This document shows positions 32,668 through 41,243 of a DNA stretch of 64,000 bases, one piece after another; within the stretch, counting starts at the first letter, position 1, and each line of letters begins with the position of its first letter. The notes under the pieces were generated by a model. That model saw only the letters and a list, made by a program, of their open reading frames with translations. It did not search any database and was not told the DNA's origin. This DNA is from CAYXTW01 sp964452645 (GTDB lineage: Bacteria; Zixibacteria; MSB-5A5; GN15; PGXB01), in contig CAYVMO010000005.1 of the NCBI GenBank assembly GCA_964452645.1, positions 75,660 through 139,659 on the forward strand. The letters run 5' to 3'. The translations under genes and the position numbers were made by a program.

Positions 32668-35600
32668 ATGTCATATAAGAGAGTAACCATCTTAGTCATT
32701 ACAGGGCTGATATTATTTCTTGGCGTTACGGTTTCGGGCACCAATGACGCTCCCAAGCAGGGTTTAAATCCGGTTATCAAATTTAATCCGGATGCCCCGA
32801 AATATCCAGCTCTTCAACAAATGCAGCCGGTCAGCACTCTTGAAAGGCCGGAGCCGCCTAATGTCGTCGAAAATCCGTCAGCTATCATACCGCCCGTTTA
32901 CTACTGCGAACCGCTCTATTACTACGATGATGTATCTTTCTACTGGTTGATTCCTGACGAAAATTATCCGCTCGAAGAATATATCATGAGAATGACCCCG
33001 GCTGAAGGTTATGTCTGTTCGCTCAATACTGTCTGGATAGCGGTTTATGGTCCGGCGCATGTTAACACGCCGGGTATGCGCGTTACGCTTCGAGATTACG
33101 GATTGAATCTTATCGACACTGTCGATATTGACTGGGCGACGATTGATGCGGCCGGTTTTGGTTATGTTTCGGCCGATTTCTCAACTCTCAACAATGGTCA
33201 TGCCTATATTTTTGCCGATGGTGAGGAATTTTATATTGGCTGTCAGGTTATATCGGACGGTGATGATACGCTGGCGGTTCTCAGCGATGACGGTTCCAGC
33301 GCAACGGGGCGCATGTTGATGTACCTTGGCGATCCCTATAACGGCTGGTACACCTGGACGGGGGATTATGCATTTTTATTTGACGCTGACGTTTGCTGTA
33401 ACAAGATTCCATATTCCTATTGTCGAACGCAGGATTGGAATTGTAGTGTCTATTATGTCTGGCCGCAACCCAATGAATTCAGCGATGATTTTTTTAATAT
33501 GAGATTTTCGATCATCGGAGCCGACACCCTTAAAGAAATCGGCATCGCCTTCGATAGTGCTGCCACGGTTGGGACACCGGATGTGGATCTTTATGTCTGG
33601 GAAGATGACGGTTACGGATTTCCGGGCGCGGTCGTTCCCGGTTTCCCGGTCACGATTCCGTATTCGGAAATTCAGTGGTATCCCAATTACACTGTCTATA
33701 CACTTACCGACACAGTTGTTTTCAGGGATGATTTTCACATCGGCTGGTCAACCAACGATGCCGACCCGACCTGGGTTGTGGCCGGATTGTCTGATGATGG
33801 TTCTTGTGGTTGGCTGCGGAGTTCCGTTTACAGCGACGGCGCCTATGAAACCATCCTCAATGGTTATGGCGTCGATGCCAATTTTCTTATTTATGCATAT
33901 ATGTGTATCGATGAGTATCCTGAATGCAGCAGGATATCCGACTATTGTGATTTAACATGGTACTGGTATTTGCCTGATACTTATGGTGATGTCGGCTGCT
34001 ATCAGAAGTTTTCGCCGCCCGGTTTAAGGTGTCGACTGGAAAAAATACGAGTTGCCCTGCACGATAACGGTGATCCGGATATTTATACTTACCCGTCCGA
34101 AATTCAGGTCTGGAGCGCCAATTTGTACTCCGGACTTCCGCAAGATAAAATGATTCAATTCACAATAGATCCTGAGGATTACATAATGTATCCGGGATGG
34201 CTCGAAGCCGATGTTGTATCATCATGGTATCATCCATTTCTTTTCGATAGAGATATCTGGGTCGGTATTGAGTCGTTTGCGCCGGATGTTGAGAGTGGTA
34301 TCCGAACTTTATCCGATGGCGGCGAATGCCCCGAATATCAAAAATCATGTATGAAAAGCGATGCCGGTTTCAGTTATGTTTCTGATGACTGGGGCGAATA
34401 TGTGAATTTTCTGATGGAGATTGACGTATGTTGTATCCCTTCCAATCCGCCACCCTGTTGGTCCGAGATCAGCTGGCCAACCTATGGTAAGGATTTCGGC
34501 CGCAGGCATAAGTCAATGGGTACTTTGAGTGACAATCCCCAGGGCACTCTTACCAAAGCCTGGCAATATACCGCCGGTCAGTTCGGTAATTTAAACAGCG
34601 CTGTTGTTTATAAAGATACTGTCGTTAATTATTTCCTTGATCATATTGTCGCTCTTGACCTGAATACCGGAAATGAAATCTGGAAGGTAACCGACCCATC
34701 CGGATTGATAATCGGCGGCGGATGTTATGCCACACCGACAATATATAATCTGGATCAATACGGCGAGGATCGAACCGTTGTTCTTACCCCGGGCGGTGAT
34801 GCTAAAGCATTCTCGGCGCTTAATCTTACCGACGGTTCTGTCTTCTGGACGAACAATTTTGCGTTCCATCAAAATCATTTTATGACCTGGGGTTACTCGG
34901 TCGTGGTTGATTGCAACGGTACTCCCATTGTTTTTTATAACGACGATAACGGCGATATCTATGCCGTCAACGTTATGGATGGTTCCTTATATAGTGGCTG
35001 GACTATGTCGGGGGGGCCCAATCCTCGGAATTTCGGAGGTTCAATAGGAAAAGGTGTAACCTATGGTCAGGAAACCGATCTACTCTATTTTGGAACCGAT
35101 GATAATATTTTCGATGGGAACGTTATTGCTGTTGAACCATGCACCGGCGATGAAGTATGGGATTTAATGACCACAGCCGGGCATCAACTTCAATTCTTGG
35201 ATCCTGATAGCTGGAATAATCCGCCGAATCAGCCCGAATCGCACTTCGGCGGGATTGCTTATGATCCGCCCTCCATGGCAATTGGTGCACCCACCCTGTA
35301 CTTTGCTTCCTCATATAATCCATCCGGTGACAATTACTTCAGCGGCGGAATTCTTTATAGTGTCGACGCCGCTACCGGCAATCTGAATTGGGCCAATCTT
35401 TGCATCGCTGCCGATTACTGCGGCGTTACTTTAGACGATGAGGTTGTTATCAACTACGGCTGGTCGCCCTGGGTTACCGGATACGGCTACCAAAAAGGAC
35501 CGACCGCGTTCTCGAAAACAACCGGGGCGATGATTTATACTCGGACCACCCGCAATCCCGGTCAGGATATCTTCATGCTGGCCGACGGAATGTTGAGTTG

Positions 35601-37794
35601 TCAGAACGAAGGTTCCGATATATTTATCGGCGGCTGCCGCAAAGATTTTCTCAACTTCTATGAATCGGAATGGCCGGGGCGAAACATCTTTCATCGTCGT
35701 TTTGCCGGTGGTTATAACTTCGCTCATCATTATGCACCATCGATGGTCGACGAGCATTTGTTGTTCTGTTACATGAATAAACTCATCTGCCTGACGCCCC
35801 AGGAGCTGCGTCCGCGTCTTGATATTCCAAGGTATCGGCTCAGCACGACCGTTGAATTCGGTGCCGTCGGCCCGGCCGTGGCTGTCTGGCCCGATCCGGC
35901 TGGCCCGCTCGGTCTTCCCGGCGCCATCGGAAATCTCGGCGGGGCACCTTTGACAATCGATTCGGTTCGTTTGGCCGATACCTCAAATGGCCTTATCCCG
36001 GATGATGCCGGCGAGCCGGGCGGGGCGCCGCTTGCTTTTGTCGAGCCGCGTTTGATTGACAGTATGGAGAAAATCGCCTCGAAATTCGCGAGCAATGTCG
36101 ATCTTTTTCGGACATCAATCGGTGATGATTTTGCAGTCGAAAATGTCACCGGTATTTCTCGGAATAGGCGTAACTTGGCCGCCTTCGCGATTCCTTCATG
36201 GGTGGACGCGGCGTCATTAACACCGGCCGATGGCTCGATCATTCCGGCACCGTCCAATTCTTTCGATTCCTCCGGTAGTTATGTTTCGATCACGGTTATG
36301 GTCCAGGGTGAGGATGTCCCTCGGGGATACACCGGAATGTACCTTTATGTATATTCCGATGATCCTGACTATTTCCTTGACAGTGCCCTGATCGATGAGC
36401 CTAAATCATTGGCTCATGCGGTGCCGGTCATTCAACTGGGAATTGTCGGGGGTTGCTTATATGATCATGTCGAGATGAGTTTCGGTATTGGCGGCAATAA
36501 TTGGGCGCATATCTGGAACGCGACCATGCTGGCCAACGGGGATTTTGCCAGTATCGAGATCGACGGAGATAATGGTGCTTTCTGGCAGGGGGCCTTTATT
36601 TTTGCCGCCGAAGGAACATTTTTGCCGCCGGGTAAACCGGGTCTGTTCTCGCAACGAGTGGCCCATTATGCGACCAACTGGTCGGCCGTCTACTCAATGG
36701 AATGGGAGTCGATTCTGCCCGATCCGGACTGTGTAGCGGGGCTATGTCCGCCGCAGCATCTCACCAATGTTTTGTTGGGGACGATATCGGATAATGGGTA
36801 TAACTACCGTGATGTTTTTGGCGAAATGGTTACTTTTGCTTTTGTCGATTCGGTTCAGGATATGTGCGAGTACGACACGCTCGGTAATTGTACAAGATGG
36901 AACTGGAAGTACGCGCAAAGCGATGAATTCGGTGTCCAGCCGCCGTACAGAGGGGCGTGGACAATGGGCTTCAAAGGTTGTGCAACCGTTATGGGCGCTT
37001 ATGACGAGCCGCGCCTGAATAACTTTTATATAGAAAAATTCGATTTCAGCGGCCGCTATGGACCGGTAAGTAATGTCTGGATGGGTGGTATGATTGATTA
37101 TGATATCAATTATAATCATGGTCATAAACAGCAGGTTGCAGCGTATAATGCCGATTTGTCTTTGGCCTGGGCGTACACCTGTAACACCAAAGATAATGGC
37201 TGGGGATTCGTGAAAATTCCATTCGGGTGCGGTTACGACAATCCGATGGTCAATGCCAAGACTATTGCCGCCCGGCAAGGTCCCTGGAACGATACGGCTG
37301 TCTGGCTCGACTCCGTTTATTACTGGATGTCGGCACTTAATGGTGTCAGTCATCAGCCCGGGACCGATCCGGCGATATGCGCTTCCGACCCGGATGATCG
37401 TGATTTCTTTTTCACCGTTGGCGAGCTGGATATGCCGACCGGTCCGGATAGTTCGCTCACTATCGGTATTGCGGTTTTTGGTTTGCCTGATATTGCCGAT
37501 GCCGATCAAGCTGTTACCTATTCGGAACTGGCGATTACGGCTGACAAATGGTGCGGCTTTTACCGCGGGGATTGCAATGATGACGGAAATATTGATCCGA
37601 TCGATATTGCGCTTCTGATAGATTTCGTCCACTATAGTGGTCCGGGTCCGTATCCGTTTATGCATCTCGGTGATGTCGATTGTGATGGGAGCATAAATGA
37701 TAGCGATATAATATACCTGATTCGCTATGTCTTCCAATGGGATACGTCTCTGACGCCGCCGTTCCCGCCGCCGTGCGGCGAATGGGAATTATGA
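32668..37794 (+). CDS. Giant secreted protein with PQQ-type propeller region and C-terminal dockerin
   Basis: This is an exported protein of about 1,708 residues. The signal peptide is MSYKRVTILVITGLILFLGV and following. Three related Cys-rich beta-sandwich-like modules follow, starting near residues 79, 250 and 419, each with a Cys-aromatic-Tyr-Trp opening (for example CSRISDYCDLTWYWYLPD). Residues about 610-1040 hold PQQ-type repeats (IVALDLNTGNEIW; LYSVDAATGNLNWANL; VIAVEPCTGDEVWDL), suggesting a beta-propeller. The C-terminus from about 1632 is a dockerin pair (GDCNDDGNIDPIDIALLIDF; DVDCDGSINDSDIIYLIRYVF) with the Asp/Asn calcium-loop pattern. GGGAGG precedes the ATG at 32668. It is probably a cell-surface or extracellular complex component. 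Confidence 0.85.
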   Translation: MSYKRVTILVITGLILFLGVTVSGTNDAPKQGLNPVIKFNPDAPKYPALQQMQPVSTLERPEPPNVVENPSAIIPPVYYCEPLYYYDDVSFYWLIPDENYPLEEYIMRMTPAEGYVCSLNTVWIAVYGPAHVNTPGMRVTLRDYGLNLIDTVDIDWATIDAAGFGYVSADFSTLNNGHAYIFADGEEFYIGCQVISDGDDTLAVLSDDGSSATGRMLMYLGDPYNGWYTWTGDYAFLFDADVCCNKIPYSYCRTQDWNCSVYYVWPQPNEFSDDFFNMRFSIIGADTLKEIGIAFDSAATVGTPDVDLYVWEDDGYGFPGAVVPGFPVTIPYSEIQWYPNYTVYTLTDTVVFRDDFHIGWSTNDADPTWVVAGLSDDGSCGWLRSSVYSDGAYETILNGYGVDANFLIYAYMCIDEYPECSRISDYCDLTWYWYLPDTYGDVGCYQKFSPPGLRCRLEKIRVALHDNGDPDIYTYPSEIQVWSANLYSGLPQDKMIQFTIDPEDYIMYPGWLEADVVSSWYHPFLFDRDIWVGIESFAPDVESGIRTLSDGGECPEYQKSCMKSDAGFSYVSDDWGEYVNFLMEIDVCCIPSNPPPCWSEISWPTYGKDFGRRHKSMGTLSDNPQGTLTKAWQYTAGQFGNLNSAVVYKDTVVNYFLDHIVALDLNTGNEIWKVTDPSGLIIGGGCYATPTIYNLDQYGEDRTVVLTPGGDAKAFSALNLTDGSVFWTNNFAFHQNHFMTWGYSVVVDCNGTPIVFYNDDNGDIYAVNVMDGSLYSGWTMSGGPNPRNFGGSIGKGVTYGQETDLLYFGTDDNIFDGNVIAVEPCTGDEVWDLMTTAGHQLQFLDPDSWNNPPNQPESHFGGIAYDPPSMAIGAPTLYFASSYNPSGDNYFSGGILYSVDAATGNLNWANLCIAADYCGVTLDDEVVINYGWSPWVTGYGYQKGPTAFSKTTGAMIYTRTTRNPGQDIFMLADGMLSCQNEGSDIFIGGCRKDFLNFYESEWPGRNIFHRRFAGGYNFAHHYAPSMVDEHLLFCYMNKLICLTPQELRPRLDIPRYRLSTTVEFGAVGPAVAVWPDPAGPLGLPGAIGNLGGAPLTIDSVRLADTSNGLIPDDAGEPGGAPLAFVEPRLIDSMEKIASKFASNVDLFRTSIGDDFAVENVTGISRNRRNLAAFAIPSWVDAASLTPADGSIIPAPSNSFDSSGSYVSITVMVQGEDVPRGYTGMYLYVYSDDPDYFLDSALIDEPKSLAHAVPVIQLGIVGGCLYDHVEMSFGIGGNNWAHIWNATMLANGDFASIEIDGDNGAFWQGAFIFAAEGTFLPPGKPGLFSQRVAHYATNWSAVYSMEWESILPDPDCVAGLCPPQHLTNVLLGTISDNGYNYRDVFGEMVTFAFVDSVQDMCEYDTLGNCTRWNWKYAQSDEFGVQPPYRGAWTMGFKGCATVMGAYDEPRLNNFYIEKFDFSGRYGPVSNVWMGGMIDYDINYNHGHKQQVAAYNADLSLAWAYTCNTKDNGWGFVKIPFGCGYDNPMVNAKTIAARQGPWNDTAVWLDSVYYWMSALNGVSHQPGTDPAICASDPDDRDFFFTVGELDMPTGPDSSLTIGIAVFGLPDIADADQAVTYSELAITADKWCGFYRGDCNDDGNIDPIDIALLIDFVHYSGPGPYPFMHLGDVDCDGSINDSDIIYLIRYVFQWDTSLTPPFPPPCGEWEL

Positions 37795-37866
37795 TATGTT
37801 TCAGCCGATTGATTTATCGCAGACAGACATATCGGTGTAAAAAGCCCGATTAGTCAAAAAAATCTG

Positions 37867-37894
37867 TTGACAATTCAAAGAAATATCGTATAAT
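37867..37894 (+). promoter_or_regulatory. Strong sigma-70 promoter of the cysteine operon
   Basis: TTGACA (37867-37872) and TATAAT (37889-37894) are both perfect and separated by 16 bases. Transcription should begin near 37901, only about 12 bases before the leader-peptide ATG. It drives the leader and, when the terminator is not formed, the two transsulfuration genes. Confidence 0.85.
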
Positions 37895-37912
37895 CATATA
37901 AAAGAGGATAAT

Positions 37913-38020
37913 ATGTATCTTATTAGCCGAGATTTAAAAGAAGATTCGATCCGCTTGAATGTGCTGATCTGCGGCTGTAATTGTTGTTATGGTCAAAAGG
38001 ACCGGAAAAACGGAGGCTAA
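37913..38020 (+). CDS. Cys-rich leader peptide of a cysteine attenuator
   Basis: This is a 35-residue peptide with a good ribosome-binding site (AGAGGA, eight bases upstream). It begins MYLISRDLKEDS and contains CGCNCC: four Cys codons (TGC at 37970, TGT at 37976, 37982 and 37985) within six positions. The TAA at 38018-38020 lies inside the stem region of the antiterminator. Downstream genes make cysteine. The peptide itself probably has no role; its translation senses charged tRNA-Cys, as the trp, his and leu leaders sense their amino acids. The assignment rests on the match between codon content, hairpins and downstream pathway. Confidence 0.85.
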   Translation: MYLISRDLKEDSIRLNVLICGCNCCYGQKDRKNGG

Positions 38021-38060
38021 TGGCATAATATAGCGAAAACCTCTGTTATTAATCCGGTCC
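37999..38060 (+). promoter_or_regulatory. Antiterminator hairpin of the cysteine leader
   Basis: GGACCGGA (37999-38006) pairs perfectly with TCCGGTCC (38053-38060). Inside it ACGGAGG (38010-38016) pairs with CCTCTGT (38040-38046), with one G-U pair. Its 3' arm shares bases 38056-38060 with the terminator's 5' arm, so the two structures exclude each other. A ribosome at the leader stop would cover the 5' arm. Confidence 0.8.
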
Positions 38061-38084
38061 ACAGATTATCCGTGGGCCTTTTTT
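38056..38084 (+). terminator. Intrinsic terminator (attenuator) before the cysteine genes
   Basis: GGTCCAC (38056-38062) pairs with GTGGGCC (38072-38078), giving seven pairs including one G-U, with a nine-base loop. TTTTTT at 38079-38084 follows directly. It ends only five bases before the ribosome-binding site GGAGAA of the first structural gene, so it can only serve as a conditional terminator. Confidence 0.85.
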
Positions 38085-38099
38085 ATTTGGAGAAATGTT

Positions 38100-39128
38100 A
38101 TGGGCAGACAATTAGCGACTAAAACCAAGGATTTTGCCACAATTATGGCGGCAAGTCAGATTTCCGCCAATCTGCCGGATGCTGTCGGAAATACGCCTCT
38201 GGTAAAACTAAATCAAATAACTAAAAATATCGCCGCCACTATTCTCGCCAAAATTGAATTTCTGAATCCGACCGGTTCGGTGAAAGACCGGATGGCGATT
38301 TATATTATCAATGATGCAGTCGAAAGCGGCAGACTCAAACCGGGTGGAACGATAATCGAAGCGACTTCCGGGAACACCGGGGCCGCCCTGGCTATGTACG
38401 CGGCGGCCAATGGCTTTAAGGCAATTTTTACAATCCCCGATAAAATGTCCCGGGAAAAGATAGATACGCTTAAAGCTTTCGGTGCTACAGTGATTATCTG
38501 CCCGACTGCCGTCGCACCGGATTCGCCCGATAGCTACTATGAAACCGCCATGCGGTTGGCGCGTGAAACCAGAGACTCGTTTTTTGTCGGGCAGTATCAT
38601 AATGAGAAAAATATCGAAGCTCACTATAAAATGACCGGCCCCGAAATTTGGAATCAGACCGGAGGGAAAATAACCGCCCTGGTCGGAGGTATCGGGACCG
38701 GCGGAACGATGTCGGGCACCGGTCGTTTTTTGAAAGAGCAAAATCCGACAATCAAGGTCATAGCCGTTGATGTGGAAGGCTCGGTTTATTTTGATTATTT
38801 CAAAAACAAAAAGCTGATCGAACCGCATCCATATCTTCTTGAAGGCATCGGCGATGACATGGTCTGTGAGGCGACCGATTTTGCCGTTTTTGATGATATT
38901 GTTCAAGTCAATGATCCGGACTCTTTTAGAACTGCGCGCGAGTTGGCGCGAAAAGAGGGCATTCTGGCCGGAGGTTCGTCGGGAGCGGCCGTCTTTGCCG
39001 CCTTAGAATATTCCAAAAACCTGACGGAAAATGATATGGTAGTGGTCATTCTGCCTGATAGCGGCTTGAAATATCTCAGCAAATTTTATTCTGATGAATG
39101 GATGAAAGAAAAAGGATTTATAAAATGA
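38100..39128 (+). CDS. Cystathionine beta-synthase / cysteine synthase family enzyme
   Basis: This is a 342-residue PLP enzyme of the CysK/CBS fold. PLP Lys62 is in NPTGSVKDR, the substrate loop is EATSGNTGAALA, and the phosphate loop is GGIGTGGTMSGTGRFLKE. The ending KYLSKFYSDEWM resembles cystathionine beta-synthases, and the next gene encodes a gamma-lyase-type enzyme. I therefore favour condensation of serine and homocysteine to cystathionine; O-acetylserine sulfhydrylase is the alternative. No regulatory CBS domains are attached. GGAGAA precedes the ATG at 38100. It is regulated by the upstream Cys-codon leader and terminator. Its stop overlaps the next start (ATGA). Confidence 0.88.
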   Translation: MGRQLATKTKDFATIMAASQISANLPDAVGNTPLVKLNQITKNIAATILAKIEFLNPTGSVKDRMAIYIINDAVESGRLKPGGTIIEATSGNTGAALAMYAAANGFKAIFTIPDKMSREKIDTLKAFGATVIICPTAVAPDSPDSYYETAMRLARETRDSFFVGQYHNEKNIEAHYKMTGPEIWNQTGGKITALVGGIGTGGTMSGTGRFLKEQNPTIKVIAVDVEGSVYFDYFKNKKLIEPHPYLLEGIGDDMVCEATDFAVFDDIVQVNDPDSFRTARELARKEGILAGGSSGAAVFAALEYSKNLTENDMVVVILPDSGLKYLSKFYSDEWMKEKGFIK

Positions 39129-40291
39129 ATAAAGACTGGAAAGATGAAACGAAGGCAATCCACGCGGCGGAGCATATTGATGGCGGCGTCGGTGCTGTTT
39201 CAACGCCGATATATCAGACGTCAACTTATCGTGTGGCCAAGCCGGGCGATGAATCCGGTTATGTATATTCGCGAACGGCCAATCCGACACGGGAAGCGCT
39301 GGAGACATCGCTCGCGGCGATGGAAGGCGGCAGTTACGGATTCGCTTTCGCCAGCGGCATGGCCGCGGTGAATACTGTTATGAATTTATTGTCCCCGGGT
39401 GATCATGTTATCGCCGGGGACGATCTTTATGGGGGAACTTTTAGATTATTTGATCAGGTTTTCAAAAATTATGGTCTGGAATTTACATACGTCGATGCCC
39501 GACAATCGGAGAACATTGAGACGGCGTTAACACCAAAAAGCCGTCTTATCTGGCTGGAAACACCGACCAATCCGCTGATGCGTTTGTATGATATCGAGAT
39601 GGCGGCCGGAATCGCCCGCAAGAACAAATGTCTTCTTGCGGTTGATAACACTTTTGCAACGCCCTGTATCCAGCGCCCGTTGGAACTCGGCGCCGACATA
39701 GTGGTGCATTCGTTGACGAAATACATCTCCGGACATGCCGATACGGTCGGTGGTGCGATAGTTGTGGATGATGCCGAACCGGCGGAAAAAATCGGTTTTC
39801 TTCAGAACGCCGCCGGGGCTATTCTGGGGCCGTTTGATTCGTTTTTGTCCCTACGGGGATTGAAAACATTGCCGCTTCGGATGGAGCGTCACTCGTATAA
39901 TGCGCAGAAAATCGCCGAATATCTTATACGAAAGAAGTCGGTAAGCGAGGTCTTTTTCCCCGGTATCGACGGCAGGCCACTGCCAAATAAGATGTCTCTG
40001 CCGGGCGGGATGGTGTCGTTCAATCTTAATTTTGGGATAGATGATGTCAAACATTTTGCAATGTCGACATCCCTTTTTGTTCTGGCCGAGTCGCTGGGCG
40101 GGGTGGAGTCGCTGATTAATCATCCTGCAACTATGACACATGCGTCGATTCCCAGCGATATCCGGCTCGAGCGCGGAATAAATGACGGGTTGATTCGATT
40201 ATCAGTCGGACTTGAACATATCGATGATTTAATCATGGATTTGGAATCCGCCTTTGAATATACACTCACAAAAACAAGACAGAAAACATAG
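39125..40291 (+). CDS. Cystathionine gamma-lyase / gamma-synthase (PLP)
   Basis: This is a 388-residue enzyme of the Cys/Met-metabolism PLP family. PLP Lys199 is in SLTKYISGHAD, with YSRTANPTREALE, AFASGMAAV, LYGGTFRLF and LIWLETPTNP also diagnostic, and the ending GLIRLSVGLEHIDDLI. Next to a beta-synthase, the likely job is splitting cystathionine to cysteine, 2-oxobutyrate and ammonia (reverse transsulfuration). Gamma-synthase cannot be excluded from sequence alone. I set the start at the ATG at 39125, which overlaps the upstream stop by four bases, so the pair should be translationally coupled. Confidence 0.9.
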   Translation: MNKDWKDETKAIHAAEHIDGGVGAVSTPIYQTSTYRVAKPGDESGYVYSRTANPTREALETSLAAMEGGSYGFAFASGMAAVNTVMNLLSPGDHVIAGDDLYGGTFRLFDQVFKNYGLEFTYVDARQSENIETALTPKSRLIWLETPTNPLMRLYDIEMAAGIARKNKCLLAVDNTFATPCIQRPLELGADIVVHSLTKYISGHADTVGGAIVVDDAEPAEKIGFLQNAAGAILGPFDSFLSLRGLKTLPLRMERHSYNAQKIAEYLIRKKSVSEVFFPGIDGRPLPNKMSLPGGMVSFNLNFGIDDVKHFAMSTSLFVLAESLGGVESLINHPATMTHASIPSDIRLERGINDGLIRLSVGLEHIDDLIMDLESAFEYTLTKTRQKT

Positions 40292-40309
40292 AATTAAAAG
40301 TGTCGTGTT

Positions 40310-41110
40310 ATGAAGATTCATCTATTCGAAGATGTCGCGCATGATTACACCACCAGGGTATCTCCATATCGTTATTCGCAGTTCCTGACGCTGGTTCATG
40401 AACTGCAATTTAAGGGTGATGAAAACGTTCTCGATATCGGCTGCGGCCCCGGACAATTATCGATTGAGGCGGCTTTGCGTCTGCCAAGAGGAAATCTTCT
40501 GGGGATTGATTTGTCGGAAAGCATGATAAAGCTCGCGAAGGATTTGTCAGTCCGTAATCGTATGAATAATGTAAAGTTTCAGGCCGGCGATGCCCTTTCG
40601 CTTGATCTGGAGCCAAAAAGTTTCGATATCGTATTCTCATCGAATGCTTTTCCATGGGTGGCCGATCCGAAACGATTTCTTAAAGAGGCCCGCCGGGTCT
40701 TAAAAGCTGGCGGCCGCCTGGGGTTGGTTTCGCTTTCGACCGGTGTGTACCGCGAATTTCTAAGTGCCTTAAGACACATCGCCCGACGAAACAAGGAGTT
40801 GCTGCCTTTCGGCGCCAATGCGGACAAGGCGATGAAATTCAAAAGATACAGTGTTGATATTCTTCAGAAAGTAGTAACCAGCGCCGGATTTGCCATAAAG
40901 TGCGCTTTTCAATTGTCGACCGAAGAGCCGATAACGCCGCTTAAATATCTGGATCGCATTAATGCCATAGTCAATGAAAACTATCTCGACGGCCTGAATG
41001 AGAGTGATAAGAAAAAAATACGGAATGAATTGTATCATGCACTGGCCCGCAAGAACGGAAATCTTAAAATAACCGAGTCATCGGTGTTTATAATTGCCGC
41101 AAAAGTGTAA
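40310..41110 (+). CDS. Class I SAM-dependent methyltransferase (malonyl-ACP/UbiE-like)
   Basis: This is a 266-residue methyltransferase with motif I VLDIGCGPGQLSIEAAL near residues 40-56, motif II LLGIDLSESMIKLA, FDIVFSSNAFPWVADPKRFLKEARRVLKAGG, and a helical C-terminal substrate region. It begins 18 bases after the cystathionine gene, so it probably belongs to the same transcript and the same cysteine control. A link to homocysteine or SAM metabolism is suggested by that position but not by any motif. The substrate is unknown. Confidence 0.83.
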   Translation: MKIHLFEDVAHDYTTRVSPYRYSQFLTLVHELQFKGDENVLDIGCGPGQLSIEAALRLPRGNLLGIDLSESMIKLAKDLSVRNRMNNVKFQAGDALSLDLEPKSFDIVFSSNAFPWVADPKRFLKEARRVLKAGGRLGLVSLSTGVYREFLSALRHIARRNKELLPFGANADKAMKFKRYSVDILQKVVTSAGFAIKCAFQLSTEEPITPLKYLDRINAIVNENYLDGLNESDKKKIRNELYHALARKNGNLKITESSVFIIAAKV

Positions 41111-41243
41111 GATTGTCAGATTCCTCCAAGCTGGCCGGAGATTTCCACTGATAGCACCGAATCCCGGCTAGTCGATACTTACTATCAATAACAAAGAGGC
41201 TTTTCCTTTATTCCTCGCCTTCACGATAAGTATCCATTCCGAT

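Noticed and set aside
36742..37737. 331-codon reverse-strand frame under the giant dockerin gene
   Set aside because: It is antisense to a clear coding region, has no ribosome site or recognisable motif, and exists because the opposite strand rarely uses codons that read as stops.
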